From Bryobacterales bacterium (lineage in GTDB: Bacteria; Acidobacteriota; Terriglobia; Bryobacterales; Bryobacteraceae): 64,000 bases of DNA. The translations under genes and the position numbers were made by a program. Under the pieces are notes generated by a model, which saw only the letters and a list, made by a program, of their open reading frames with translations, had not been told where the DNA came from and ran no database searches. Positions 55,091 through 64,000 of the stretch are shown here, piece after piece. The stretch lies in assembly GCA_019261985.1 (NCBI GenBank), contig JAFAQY010000102.1, positions 1 to 64,000 on the forward strand. The letters are read 5' to 3'. The first letter of the stretch is position 1, and each line of letters begins with the position of its first letter.

Positions 55091-56955
55091 CGATTCACGT
55101 CTCGGAGTCGCTTGAATCGTGTCCCTCAGCTAGCGCCCTGTATTACACTGGACTCCAAATGGGTGCGGTGCTGGTTGGCACAGACGGCCCATCGAGAGGA
55201 CGGTTGGTCCTGCTCGGCACGCAAGAGGTTTCCGTCGGCCGGCATGAAAACAACTCGGTGGCCATTGACGACGTGGCGGCTTCCAAGCACCACTGCGTCA
55301 TACGCTCGTCCGGTGAGCGGTTCCTGATCACCGACCTCGATAGCCGCAACGGCACCTTTGTCAACGGCGCCCAGGTGCGCGAGCGCGTGCTCGAGGACAA
55401 CGACGAAATCCGGGTGGGTGGCTCGGTCTTTCTGTTCCGCCGCGAACACAAAGACGAACCGCAAGTCAGCGCCATTCGCACCACCGATTCCATTTTTTTA
55501 AATCCTCAAAAACTGGACGAGACTCTGCCGGTCACCGACCGCACCGCGCGAGGCGTGCACGTTCTGCTGCGCGTAAGCCAGGCGCTTCAGGTCGCGCAAA
55601 CGGTGGAGGATCTGGAGCGTCATCTGCTCCAATTGCTGTTCGAAGCCGTTCCCGCCGAGCGGGCATCGGTCGTGCTGACGAACGGTTCCCGCTCGATTTT
55701 TACTCTGAATCGTGGAGCGGATCGCGCCACCACGGAAGACCCGGTTCCGCTCGATCCCGACATTTCACGCCAGGTTTTCGAAGAGCGCAAGGCCGTTCTC
55801 CAGCGCGAAGGAGATCGCTCCTTTATCGCGGCTCCGCTGGTGTGCCTTGACCACGTGGAAGGAGTTCTCCATTTATATAGCGAGGCGGCGTTCGATAACG
55901 GCCATCTCGAACTGGTATCGGCCGTGGGCTCCATCGCGGGCGTGGCCCTACATAATCTCGTGCATGTGGAGCAGTTGCGCCGCGAAAAACAGATCCTCGA
56001 ACAGGAAATTCGCATCGAGCACGACATGGTGGGTGACAGCCAGGCGATGCGCGCGGTTCACAAGTTCATTGCGCGGGTTGCGGCCCGCGAGTCCACGGTA
56101 CTGATTCGCGGGGAGAGCGGCACGGGAAAAGAACTGGTCGCCCGGGCGATCCACGAGAATAGTCCGCGGAAGGGAAAACCGTTCGTGGCGATAAACTGCG
56201 CCGCGTTGAACGAAAACCTGCTCGAAAGCGAGTTGTTCGGCCATGAAAAGGGCGGCTTTACTTCGGCGGTTGCCCTGAAAAAGGGCATGTTCGAGGTCGC
56301 CGACGGGGGAACGCTATTCTTGGACGAAATCGGCGAGCTCGCGCCCGGCCTGCAAGCCAAGCTTCTCCGTGCGCTGGAGACTCGCGAATTCACGCGCGTC
56401 GGCGGAACGCGCTCCATCCGAGTAAACGTCCGCATAGTAGCCGCCACCAACCGGGACCTCGAAGCTGCCGTGGCAGCCAAGACCTTCCGTCAGGATCTCT
56501 ATTTCCGGGTCAATGTGATTTCCATCATCTTGCCGCCGTTGCGCGAGCACCGCGAGGATATTCCGGCCCTGGCGAACCACTTCGCGCGCAAATTCGGCGA
56601 GACGGTTAAGCGGAGCGTGAGTGGCGTTTCTGAGAAGGCTCTGAAAGCGCTCATGAAATACGACTGGGAGGGCGGCAATATTCGCGAGCTGCGCAATGCC
56701 ATCGAGCACGCCGCGGTAATGGGCGTCTCCGATATGATCCTTCGCGAAGATCTACCCGAGTCTGTGCTGGAGGCGATCCCCTCCGCGCCCGCCGATTGGG
56801 CCGGGAGCTATCAGGAGGCGGTGACGGAGTTCAAGAGGTGCAAAGTCCGCGAAGCTTTGGAGCGCGCTCACGGCGTGATCACGGAAGCCGCGAAGCTCCT
56901 GGATGTGCACCCAAACTATTTGCACCGCCTAATGAAAAACCTAAAATTGCGCTAG
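55087..56955 (+). CDS. FHA-GAF-AAA+ sigma-54-type transcriptional regulator with altered signatures
   Basis: A 622-residue regulator. The FHA domain (about 25-118) has [14 protein letters not shown] and [10 protein letters not shown], the phosphothreonine-binding set. A GAF domain (about 155-295) follows. The AAA+ domain (about 312-545) has Walker A GESGTGKE at 342-349 and Walker [12 protein letters not shown] at 407-417. The sigma-54 contact loop reads GGFTSA (389-394) instead of GAFTGA, and the usual WPGNVREL reads WEGGNIREL with one extra residue. A Fis-like helix-turn-helix (about 585-620) ends the protein. The adjacent Ser/Thr kinase suggests control by phosphothreonine binding. Confidence 0.9.
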   Translation: MTIHVSESLESCPSASALYYTGLQMGAVLVGTDGPSRGRLVLLGTQEVSVGRHENNSVAIDDVAASKHHCVIRSSGERFLITDLDSRNGTFVNGAQVRERVLEDNDEIRVGGSVFLFRREHKDEPQVSAIRTTDSIFLNPQKLDETLPVTDRTARGVHVLLRVSQALQVAQTVEDLERHLLQLLFEAVPAERASVVLTNGSRSIFTLNRGADRATTEDPVPLDPDISRQVFEERKAVLQREGDRSFIAAPLVCLDHVEGVLHLYSEAAFDNGHLELVSAVGSIAGVALHNLVHVEQLRREKQILEQEIRIEHDMVGDSQAMRAVHKFIARVAARESTVLIRGESGTGKELVARAIHENSPRKGKPFVAINCAALNENLLESELFGHEKGGFTSAVALKKGMFEVADGGTLFLDEIGELAPGLQAKLLRALETREFTRVGGTRSIRVNVRIVAATNRDLEAAVAAKTFRQDLYFRVNVISIILPPLREHREDIPALANHFARKFGETVKRSVSGVSEKALKALMKYDWEGGNIRELRNAIEHAAVMGVSDMILREDLPESVLEAIPSAPADWAGSYQEAVTEFKRCKVREALERAHGVITEAAKLLDVHPNYLHRLMKNLKLR

Positions 56956-56985
56956 TACGCAATCGCAGAAGTTGGCCTTCAGGCA

Positions 56986-57008
56986 GTAGGGCAAGCTTCA
57001 GCTTGCCC
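56986..57008. repeat. GC hairpin intergenic repeat, copy 8 (short)
   Basis: GTAGGGCAAGCTTCAGCTTG followed by CCC: one perfect hairpin with the family end word GTAGGGC and core GCTTCAGC. It lies between the convergent FHA regulator and fdhD genes. Confidence 0.7.
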
Positions 57009-57024
57009 AAGACGCCGATCCTCC

Positions 57025-57816
57025 CTACTCAATCCGCCCCCCGCCCGCATACACATTAAACCGCCCTCCCCGCAAGAACCCAATCAACGTCATTCCAAAC
57101 CTCAGCGCGGTCTTCACCGCAAGGCTCGAAGGCGCCCCCACCGCCGCCAGCACCGGAATCCCGGCCATCACCGCCTTCTGCACCAGCTCGAAACTGGCGC
57201 GGCCGCTCACCAGCAAAACGTGATTATGGAGCGGCGTCAAACCATCCAGCATCGCCCGCCCGATCAGCTTATCCACCGCATTGTGCCGGCCGACGTCTTC
57301 ACGGAGCGCGATCAATTCACCTTCGCCCCAAAAAAGCCCAGCGGCATGCAGCCCTCCGGTGTATTCGAAAACGGCCTGGGCTTTTCGAAGCTTATCGGGC
57401 AGGGAAATAACGACAGATTCGCTCACCCGCGGCACATCGCGCGGCAGCATCGTGCAGCCTGCCGACTCGATCGCTTCGATCGAAGCTTTCCCACAGACGC
57501 CGCAGCTCGACGTCATGTAAAAATTGCGCTGGAACCGCTCGGGGTCGATCTCGGCGCCCGCCGCCAATGTAACCGTCGTCCGATTATCCGCGCACTCGAT
57601 CCCGGCAATATCCGCGGCCTCTCGGATCAGGCCTTCGGTGAACAGAAAGCCCGCGGCCAGCTCGGCATCGCTGCCGGGCGTCCGCATCGTAATCGAAATA
57701 TTTCGCTCGCCGATGCGGATCTGGAGGGGCTCCTCCACCGCAAGCAGATCTTGAAGCTCGTTCGCCGCCCCACCGTCAAACCGGCGGACCGGAACGGAAA
57801 GAACACTGGCGCGCAC
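57025..57816 (-). CDS. fdhD: Formate dehydrogenase accessory sulfurtransferase FdhD
   Basis: A 263-residue protein that passes sulfur from a cysteine desulfurase to the molybdenum cofactor of formate dehydrogenase in the cytoplasm. The two reactive cysteines are in SSCGVCGKAS (C105 and C108), in the flexible loop typical of the family. Other conserved parts are AAGFLFTEGLI, TGGLHAAGLF, EDVGRHNAVDKLIG and SGRASFELVQKA. No formate dehydrogenase gene lies in the window; related molybdoenzymes elsewhere may be the client. It begins immediately after the AsmA stop with no gap. Confidence 0.94.
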   Translation of the reverse strand: MRASVLSVPVRRFDGGAANELQDLLAVEEPLQIRIGERNISITMRTPGSDAELAAGFLFTEGLIREAADIAGIECADNRTTVTLAAGAEIDPERFQRNFYMTSSCGVCGKASIEAIESAGCTMLPRDVPRVSESVVISLPDKLRKAQAVFEYTGGLHAAGLFWGEGELIALREDVGRHNAVDKLIGRAMLDGLTPLHNHVLLVSGRASFELVQKAVMAGIPVLAAVGAPSSLAVKTALRFGMTLIGFLRGGRFNVYAGGGRIE

Positions 57817-59475
57817 CTACTTTTTCTTCTTCCCGCCAAACAGGCTATCGATGATACCGGATGCCGGCCCGGCAATCCCGGATGCCGGACCCGCGCCTTT
57901 CGTAAGATTCTCCAATTCCTGCTGAACGGCGCCTTTGATATCCGGCCTGAACGAAGGATCTTCCGAGGTCCCGGTAATGCTAAAAGGAATACCGCCTTTT
58001 AAGCCCGCGGACGCAAGCGTGGCTGCGGCCGCATTCACGTTTACTCTCATCCTGAAATCGAGTGCATGCGAAGGACTGATTGTCCCCGCGCCCGCCATTT
58101 GGCCGATCGACGGCACGACGAGTTGAACGTTATCGACGGCAGTTCCCGCCGGCGAATTCTTGAAACTCGCGCTCAACGTCTGAATCGTCGTATGCGGCTC
58201 CGCTTTGATGGCCGAGAGTGCCTCGATCACTTTCATTTTGCCGGCAAGATCGTAATTCGCGAGCCTCGTGTTTTCGAAGCCGACCGTTCCTGTTGTGACC
58301 AGCGCGTTCAGGGGCCCTTGCGAGATAACGTTCACCTGAGCGGTCCCTCCCTCGATGGAAGCGCCTCTGGGAAGCACGATATCGAGCGCGGGCAACAACG
58401 CGGCCAGATCCGTTACCGGCATATTCGATCCGGCGAGCTTCGCCTGAAGAGTGGCCGGCTCAGTCTGCGACCGAATTGTGCCCGTAAGCGTGGCCGTTGC
58501 GCTGCCGGTGTGAATGTCGGCGCGGCGCACATCGGCGATTAGCTTTTTCAAGTCGTCCGTTACGGCGAAGTCCACGTCCACGGGGCGTTTGGCGGGCGTT
58601 GCTCCCTTTGCCAGCTTCAACTGCTCGGCTTTGAGCTTACCGTTTATCGCGACCACGCCGCCCTGTGATTTGGCGGTAGCGTCCATCGATACCATCCCCG
58701 AGATATCGGTGGAAGGATCGACTATTCCCCATGCAACCGCATCCAAGTTCCCAACGCTGAGCTTCGCATCGAACGGCGTGTCGATAGCGTCCTCGGCATT
58801 AATCGGGCCTGCGTTTCCGTTCATTTTCAGGCTTCCCCCCGGCGGCAACGCGGCCGCGAGCGTAAATGGAAACGAGGACCCCTCGGAGAAATTCTTCACT
58901 TCCATCCCCACGCCATCCATAACCACGGGCTTCGCCTTACTGCCGAGCCTTCGCATCGTGACTCGGCCATCGGTAATTTTCAGGTCGCTAATCTTGACGT
59001 CGGAAATCTCGGTGTCGATGACGCCCACATCCGCACCGGACCGGTCAGGCGCGAGCGCGGCTCGCGGCGCGGGCTTCGGCGGCGAACTCGCACCCAGACG
59101 GGAGAAGTTCCAGACACCCGCCGCATTCTGAACCAGCTCGATCTCCGGCTTATCGATAGCGATCCCATTGATGCTTAGCTTGCGCGATGTGATCAGCGGC
59201 CAAACCTCGACGCCGACCTTCAGGTTTTGCGCGCGCACAAATGGGTTTGTTCCGAACGCCGGGTCGTCGCTAATAGAGAGTTGATCGGCGGCGACGGATC
59301 CGGAAAGAACCGAAAGGCTTAGATTACCGACTTTTACCTCGCGCCCGAGAGACTGGCTCAGCTTCGCTTCCAGTGCCGGCCGGAACTGATTCGCATTCAC
59401 GAAAACAGGGATGGCGAGCGCGATCAGCACCACGAGAATAACAACGATCCCGAGGATTGTGGCGATTCGTCTCAT
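57817..59475 (-). CDS. AsmA family protein
   Basis: A 552-residue protein with an N-terminal membrane helix (ATILGIVVILVVLIALAIPVFV) followed at once by the AsmA start NANQFRPALEAKLSQSLGREVKVGNLSLSVLSG. A long beta-rich periplasmic body and the AsmA_2-type C-terminal segment (LPRGASIEGGTAQVNVISQGPL, LDFRMRVNVNAAAATLA) follow. AsmA-like proteins are thought to bridge the envelope and move lipids to the outer membrane. The tail ends in GGKKKK. It starts 6 bp after the cupin gene and abuts fdhD, so it is in the minus-strand operon. Confidence 0.87.
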   Translation of the reverse strand: MRRIATILGIVVILVVLIALAIPVFVNANQFRPALEAKLSQSLGREVKVGNLSLSVLSGSVAADQLSISDDPAFGTNPFVRAQNLKVGVEVWPLITSRKLSINGIAIDKPEIELVQNAAGVWNFSRLGASSPPKPAPRAALAPDRSGADVGVIDTEISDVKISDLKITDGRVTMRRLGSKAKPVVMDGVGMEVKNFSEGSSFPFTLAAALPPGGSLKMNGNAGPINAEDAIDTPFDAKLSVGNLDAVAWGIVDPSTDISGMVSMDATAKSQGGVVAINGKLKAEQLKLAKGATPAKRPVDVDFAVTDDLKKLIADVRRADIHTGSATATLTGTIRSQTEPATLQAKLAGSNMPVTDLAALLPALDIVLPRGASIEGGTAQVNVISQGPLNALVTTGTVGFENTRLANYDLAGKMKVIEALSAIKAEPHTTIQTLSASFKNSPAGTAVDNVQLVVPSIGQMAGAGTISPSHALDFRMRVNVNAAAATLASAGLKGGIPFSITGTSEDPSFRPDIKGAVQQELENLTKGAGPASGIAGPASGIIDSLFGGKKKK

Positions 59476-59481
59476 GCATAC

Positions 59482-60104
59482 TCAGGGTAGCAACTCGCCC
59501 CACTTCTTCCCCTTGCCCTGCGCCGGACTCTTTAAATAGGCCTGCGAAGCGGCCTCGTCCTTCAGCGGAACAACCTTATCGGGATCGATACGCACCATGA
59601 CATAGCGGATGTGATCGTCGATCTTCGTGAACCAGTGGCCGGTGCCCGCCGGAATGACGATCACATCGCCCGCCTTAAGCTCATGCGTCACGCCGTTGCG
59701 GATTGTCGAGCCGCTATTGCCCGGACCGTTGAACTCGCGAACCGTCTGTAAAGTCGAAGGTCTGCGCTTTTCATCGGCGATATCGGGCCCCGTCACCAGG
59801 GTCGCCGATCCATCGATAATGTGATACACCTCGCTGACCTGATCGTGCTCGGCCACCGAATCCGGCGCCGGCGCAGTCAGCTTTCCGCGGTACACCACTC
59901 CGATGCCGATGTTCGCCTTTCCGATGTCAACCGCGCGCGTTTGTTGATCCACCAGGCCGTTTTCTTGCGCCCGTTTCAGATACGCTTGGATTTATCGTTG
60001 CCGATATAGGTCGCCGAGCAATGATTGCATGGCGGCTGCTGCGCGGGAAGAATTAACAGCGCCGCCACCGCGCCGAGGCTTACTCGAATCGCATTCTTCC
60101 GCAT
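59482..60104 (-). pseudogene. Exported cupin domain protein, frameshifted near its N-terminus
   Basis: From the ATG at 60104 the frame encodes a signal peptide (IRVSLGAVAALLILPAQ) and CNHCSATYIGNDKS, then stops at 59976-59978. The next frame continues as IQAYLKRAQENGLVDQQTRAVDIGKANIGIGVV and a complete cupin barrel (VAEHDQVSEVYHIIDGSATLVTG, then PAGTGHWFTKID), which has the histidines and glutamate of the metal site. One extra A in the run at 59991-59993 would rejoin the two as NDKIQAYLKR and give 207 residues. The function is unknown. If read as it stands, only a leaderless cupin from GTG 59952 could be made. Confidence 0.78.
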
Positions 60105-60113
60105 GGCGCGCCT

Positions 60114-61397
60114 CTACCTGTTCGCGGACTTCGGCCAGAGCACGCCCTGATCGGCCTTCGTCACCGCCGCAACGCCCTTATACACAAACTTCTGGACGCG
60201 CTGCCCGCGATATGTTTCGGTGGTATATATGTTGCCCTTGGAATCCGTGGCTATGCTGTGCACGCCATAGAACTCGCCGGGTTGCCGTCCGCCCTCGCCG
60301 AACGTCGTCAGAACTTCCAGCGATTGCCGGTCGATGATGTGCACGCGGTCGTTTTCTCCATCCGCCAGATAAATGTACTTCTGCTGCGGGTCTCGCGAGA
60401 ATGCGATATCCCAAGCCGACCCCGAGCCCAAAGTTTGTTTCTCATAGAAAGCTTCTTTTACAAATGTCCCCTCCGGGCGGAACACCTGAATGCGATCGTT
60501 CACGCGATCGCAGACGTACAGCAGGCGATCCACGGACAACTCCGCGCAATGGACAGGGTTCCGGAACTGCTGCGCCGGCGGATCGTTGGGATTATACCGG
60601 CCGTGATCCAGATCGTCCGGCTTATTGCCGTACGCGCCCCAATGCCGCTTGTACTTGCCCGTTTCGGCGTCGAACACGATCACTCGATGATTGCCGTAAC
60701 CGTCGGCGACGTACGCTTCGTTCGTCTGTTGATCGACGAAAATCTTCGCCGGGCGGCGGAGATTCTCCACATCGTTGCTCCCCTTGCTCTTGCCCGGCTT
60801 TCCGATCTGCATCAGGAACTTGCCGTCCTGCGTGAACTTAAGAACCATGTTGTCGACGTAGGGTTCCACCCCAACTACTTGCCCCTCATCGAGTGTCGGA
60901 TCGGCGTTTTTCGCTTTGCCCGCTTGCTTTCCGCGGCCTCCGCCGCCGGCGGCTACACCGCTGTTGCCGCCAATCCACACATTGCCCTTATAATCCACCG
61001 TAACGCCGTGATTCGATTCCGGCCAGTCATAACCATTGCCGGGGCCGCCCCAGTGCCGCAGCAGATTGCCCTGTTGATCGAATTCCAGCACCGGATCCGC
61101 CGGCCTGCAGCACATGGCCGTTTGCGGACTCGTAGTAGCGTGCTTCTCGTTGTCTTCGAGCGAACCCGCGCGGTGAATGATCCAGATGTGATCCTGCGCA
61201 TCCACCGAAACGCCGATGGTCTGCCCCAAAATCCAGTGATTGGGCAGCGGCTTCGGCCACAACGGATCTACTTCGAAGCGTGGCGCCATCACGGTCGCGG
61301 CGTGCACGACGCTTTTCTTCTCGATCCACACCGAAGCGGCTCCGAGTGCGACTAAGGCAACCACCAGCACTGCGCCGATAATCCGATTTCGCTTCAT
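60114..61397 (-). CDS. Six-bladed beta-propeller (NHL repeat) protein, exported
   Basis: A 427-residue protein with a signal anchor (IIGAVLVVALVALGAASVWIEKK) and NHL-type blades: WGGPGNGYDWPESNHGVTVDYKGNVWIGGNS, GKSKGSNDVENLRRPAKIFVDQQTNEAYVADGYGNHRVIVFD, NPVHCAELSVDRLLYVCDRVNDRIQVF and GEFYGVHSIATDSKGNIYTTETYRGQRVQKF. This pattern is close to peptidylglycine-lyase-like propellers, but no such activity can be claimed. It is the first gene of a minus-strand run with the cupin gene (9 bp apart), AsmA and fdhD. Confidence 0.85.
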   Translation of the reverse strand: MKRNRIIGAVLVVALVALGAASVWIEKKSVVHAATVMAPRFEVDPLWPKPLPNHWILGQTIGVSVDAQDHIWIIHRAGSLEDNEKHATTSPQTAMCCRPADPVLEFDQQGNLLRHWGGPGNGYDWPESNHGVTVDYKGNVWIGGNSGVAAGGGGRGKQAGKAKNADPTLDEGQVVGVEPYVDNMVLKFTQDGKFLMQIGKPGKSKGSNDVENLRRPAKIFVDQQTNEAYVADGYGNHRVIVFDAETGKYKRHWGAYGNKPDDLDHGRYNPNDPPAQQFRNPVHCAELSVDRLLYVCDRVNDRIQVFRPEGTFVKEAFYEKQTLGSGSAWDIAFSRDPQQKYIYLADGENDRVHIIDRQSLEVLTTFGEGGRQPGEFYGVHSIATDSKGNIYTTETYRGQRVQKFVYKGVAAVTKADQGVLWPKSANR

Positions 61398-61503
61398 ACG
61401 GCGAACCTCCCGGGTCGAATGATACTACAAGCGTCTTCGAAGTGCAGGTATGCGGAAGATCCGTCTCCGCAGGTATTGTTGCCTGGGTTACCATGAACGA
61501 AAG

Positions 61504-62334
61504 ATGCAATCTTTGCTGGACCTGCTCGCGCCGGGCGACGAGGATTATGCAATCGCGCGAGCGATTGATCCGGCCCGCCTGCCCGCGCACATCGCGATCA
61601 TCATGGACGGAAACGGCCGCTGGGCGCGTCACCGGCATTTACCGCGAGTCGCCGGGCACCGCGCCGGCGTTCAAGCCGTTCGCTCCACTGTGGAAAGCTG
61701 TGCCCAGCTTGGCATTCGTGCACTGACCCTGTACGCGTTCTCAATGGAAAATTGGAAGCGGCCGCGTACGGAAGTCGACACCCTGTGGGGCCTGCTGCGA
61801 CTCTATTTGAACGCGGAGTTGCCGCTGATGATGAAACATGGCATCCGCTTTAACGCCATCGGGCGTCTCGACGCGCTGCCTGCGGCGGTTCGCGAGGATC
61901 TTGACGCCGTGATTCGCCGTACCGCGAATAATCGCGGGCTGCTCCTGAACATCGCCATTAACTATGGCGGCCGCGCCGAAATCGTCGATGCCGTCAAAGC
62001 TCTTGTCGAGGAAGCGCGCAGCGGAACCGGCCCCCGCGTCGATGAAGCCGCGATTTCGGCCCGGCTTTACACCGCGGGAATCCCCGACCCGGACCTATTG
62101 GTCCGTACCTCCGGCGAAATGCGCGTGAGCAACTTCCTTCTCTGGCAGATCGCTTATGCCGAGCTTTACGTGACCGAAACCTTGTGGCCCGATTTCACGC
62201 GCACGGAGCTGCTCGAAGCGATTCTCGATTACCAGCGCCGGGAGCGCCGCTTCGGCGGCCTGCATCCGGCTCCGGCGGAACACGTTCCAATAGAGCGCCC
62301 AGCTGCACAAGCCGCAAGTATTCCCGTGAGATGA
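61504..62334 (+). CDS. uppS: Isoprenyl (undecaprenyl) diphosphate synthase
   Basis: A 276-residue cis-prenyltransferase that makes undecaprenyl diphosphate, the lipid carrier for peptidoglycan and O-antigen. Signatures are IIMDGNGRWARHRHLPRVAGHRAG (catalytic Asp35), YAFSMENWKRP, and RTSGEMRVSNFLLWQIAYAE near the C-terminus. The frame opens at 61450, but the ATG at 61504 (MQSLLDLL) is the natural start. It overlaps cdsA by 4 bp (ATGA), the usual uppS-cdsA pairing. It uses isoprenoid units from the MEP pathway that includes the ispG of this window. Confidence 0.95.
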   Translation: MQSLLDLLAPGDEDYAIARAIDPARLPAHIAIIMDGNGRWARHRHLPRVAGHRAGVQAVRSTVESCAQLGIRALTLYAFSMENWKRPRTEVDTLWGLLRLYLNAELPLMMKHGIRFNAIGRLDALPAAVREDLDAVIRRTANNRGLLLNIAINYGGRAEIVDAVKALVEEARSGTGPRVDEAAISARLYTAGIPDPDLLVRTSGEMRVSNFLLWQIAYAELYVTETLWPDFTRTELLEAILDYQRRERRFGGLHPAPAEHVPIERPAAQAASIPVR

Positions 62335-63110
62335 AGCGCGTCGCAACCGCGCTCGTTCTGCTTCCGTTCATTGTTTGGGTGGTTCTGGCATCCCCGTGGT
62401 GGGTCTTCAACGCGGTTCTGTTTCTCGTGGGCCTGGCGGCGCTTCAGGAATTCGATGGAATCGCCGCCGCGCATGGAATCCCCCGGCCGGGAGCTCCTGG
62501 ACTGGCGGCAGGTGTGGCTTTGCTTTTCGCGCCTTACCCCGACGCGGTGATCGTCCTCATAGCGATTCTGGCCATGGCGCTCGCGCTGCGCTCGTCTGAT
62601 TTGAAAGACGCTTTGCCCGGGGCTGCGGCCTTCGTGCTCGGCGTCGTCTACATTTTCGGAGCTTGGCGCTGCGCCCGAGCCTTGCGGCAAATCGATCCGT
62701 CCGGCGCCCACTGGCTCATGATTGCTCTGCTGGTGAGCTGGGCGGGCGACACCGCCGCCTATTACGTCGGACGCGCGTTCGGCCGCCACCGGCTGGCGCC
62801 GCATGTGAGTCCGGGAAAAACGTGGGAAGGCGCGTTCGGTTCTGTTGCCGGCGCGATTTTAGCTGCCGCGATATATGCTCACTTTTTCATTCCCGCATTT
62901 CCAATATGGGGTGTGATTGCGATCGCGGCCGCCGCCAATATCGCCGGGCAGATCGGCGACCTCTGCGAGTCGGCATTCAAGCGCGGTGGCGCCTTGAAAG
63001 ATAGCGGAACCACTCTGCCGGGCCATGGAGGCTGGCTCGACCGCATCGATTCGACATTATTCAGCGTGCCGGTTGTCTATGGAGTACTGAAATACGTGCT
63101 GCGTACGTAG
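62331..63110 (+). CDS. cdsA: Phosphatidate cytidylyltransferase
   Basis: A 259-residue inner-membrane enzyme with about seven helices that makes CDP-diacylglycerol, the precursor of bacterial phospholipids. The family signature SAFKRGGALKDSGTTLPGHGGWLDRID is complete near the C-terminus, with SPGKTWEGAFG before it. The ATG at 62331 overlaps the uppS stop; the frame is open further up, but only inside uppS. In many bacteria dxr and rseP follow; here neither does. Confidence 0.94.
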   Translation: MKRVATALVLLPFIVWVVLASPWWVFNAVLFLVGLAALQEFDGIAAAHGIPRPGAPGLAAGVALLFAPYPDAVIVLIAILAMALALRSSDLKDALPGAAAFVLGVVYIFGAWRCARALRQIDPSGAHWLMIALLVSWAGDTAAYYVGRAFGRHRLAPHVSPGKTWEGAFGSVAGAILAAAIYAHFFIPAFPIWGVIAIAAAANIAGQIGDLCESAFKRGGALKDSGTTLPGHGGWLDRIDSTLFSVPVVYGVLKYVLRT

Positions 63111-63193
63111 GGCGTCGCCGCAATTCTCCTCGCCATTTATTTGGCAGCCGCTTCACGCTCGATGTATGATTAAACGGATCTGAGGCTGGCCGC

Positions 63194-64000
63194 ATGAACG
63201 CTCGATCGCTAATTCTTTTGTTCTCCCTAGCCGCCGTCGTCGAGCTCGCATGGTTGTGGCCGAGACCGGCGGCAACGGTTTTTGCGCAGAACGGCGCTCC
63301 GCCGACACCCGCGGCTGGCCAAGGCAAACAGGGCAGAGGGGGCTTCGGACGCGGTAACACACCGACGTTTGCCGGCCCTCCTGCGGGAATGCAGGCATTG
63401 CCGCTCGATCTGTTTACCTCGAAAAACTTTTATAAGGACAAGGAGCTTTGGTCGGACAAGCGGTATTTCCGCTGCAACACTCCCCGGCAAATAACGGATA
63501 TTTGGACCTCGGGACGCATAGGCAAGAATCCGCCGGCATCCGCCGCGTGGGGCGATTGCAACATCGATTATCCCCGCGACAAAATCGTGAGTCCGTATCC
63601 CTACAAGATCGCCAGGGAACACTACGAAGCTTTGATGGCGAAGGCCAAAGCCGCGGGAGGTCCGAAGGTTTACACCAAAGCCACCGTGCCCGACTGGGAC
63701 GGATGGTATGCTCGCGACCCTTCCTATTCCGATTCGCAATGGACCTGGGGAACCATTAGTCAGGTTCCGACCATTTTGTCCCTATTGACTCTCGAATATC
63801 AAAAGCGCATGGTGCAGATGAATTATCACGAGGGCGTGAGTAATTCGCCCCAATGGAACGCGTCCTTCTGCTATCCGGAAGGCTTCATGCGCTGGTGGTC
63901 GCAAGCCTCGCAGGGCGGGAATTTTCAGCTCACGATGAATGTGAACCAGGTTCAATTTCTTTCTGGCATCGCCGCCAACTTCCTTCGCCAGGTTTTGATT
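63194..64000 (+). CDS. Exported protein of unknown function (3' end missing)
   Basis: The frame from the ATG at 63194 is open to the window end (269 codons). It starts with a signal peptide ([32 protein letters not shown]), then a glycine-rich linker ([14 protein letters not shown]). A tryptophan-rich folded region follows: [75 protein letters not shown], and [15 protein letters not shown] do not recognise the family. It begins 83 bp after cdsA. Confidence 0.75.
   Translation, partial: MNARSLILLFSLAAVVELAWLWPRPAATVFAQNGAPPTPAAGQGKQGRGGFGRGNTPTFAGPPAGMQALPLDLFTSKNFYKDKELWSDKRYFRCNTPRQITDIWTSGRIGKNPPASAAWGDCNIDYPRDKIVSPYPYKIAREHYEALMAKAKAAGGPKVYTKATVPDWDGWYARDPSYSDSQWTWGTISQVPTILSLLTLEYQKRMVQMNYHEGVSNSPQWNASFCYPEGFMRWWSQASQGGNFQLTMNVNQVQFLSGIAANFLRQVLI

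Overview
The window is high-GC chromosomal DNA that reads as an Acidobacteriota genome, probably of the Solibacter/Bryobacter type. The evidence is lineage-typical families: two large FtsX/MacB-type orphan permeases (one with its PadR regulator), two giant TonB-dependent receptors with an N-terminal carboxypeptidase-regulatory domain, a Ser/Thr kinase-TPR protein, and many short GC hairpin repeats between genes. LpxD, an AsmA protein, an outer-membrane barrel protein and an alpha-2-macroglobulin indicate a Gram-negative double membrane. No tRNA, rRNA, CRISPR array, prophage or insertion-sequence transposase was seen. The taxonomic call is inference from gene content.

Layout. 1-8.4 kb: 3' part of an alpha-2-macroglobulin gene, a methyltransferase, an ECF sigma factor overlapping its NrsF-type membrane anti-sigma factor, an MFS transporter and a medium-chain reductase. 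8.7-18.9 kb: PadR regulator plus ADOP permease, a glycosyltransferase with an MshEN domain, cytidine deaminase, a lipoprotein-like MTA/SAH-type deaminase, a DUF4337 protein and a second ADOP permease. 18.9-25 kb: a PilC/GspF protein, a TPR protein, RNase HI, a small barrel protein, IspG and an ankyrin protein. 25-32.6 kb: a composite repeat element, RmlD, a sigma-54 activator, a Phd/PIN toxin-antitoxin pair, quinone reductase with a possible structured leader, S1/P1 nuclease, RecN and an exported VOC protein. 32.7-42.6 kb: two divergent TonB-dependent receptors flanking a PYROXD2-like desaturase and a DUF433/DUF5615 toxin-antitoxin module with a broken toxin. 42.7-51.8 kb: a Kir-type channel, an McrBC type IV restriction pair, LpxD, a frameshifted S9 peptidase, lactate permease and a small membrane protein. 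52-57 kb: a kinase-TPR gene, an unknown protein and an FHA-GAF-sigma54 activator in one apparent operon. 57-61.4 kb: a minus-strand run of beta-propeller, cupin, AsmA and FdhD. 61.5-64 kb: UppS and CdsA, then an exported protein of unknown function cut by the window end.

Housekeeping isoprenoid and envelope genes (ispG, uppS, cdsA, lpxD, rmlD) and DNA maintenance genes (recN, rnhA) are mixed with signalling and defence modules. The most notable points are: a possible leader RNA with an intrinsic terminator upstream of the quinone reductase; a dispersed hairpin repeat family with at least eight clear copies; a toxin-antitoxin module bracketed by a duplicated gene end; an FHA-GAF-sigma54 activator with altered AAA+ signatures next to a Ser/Thr kinase; an McrBC pair with a large N-terminal region I cannot assign; and three genes each broken by what looks like one missing base, which may be true decay or consensus error.
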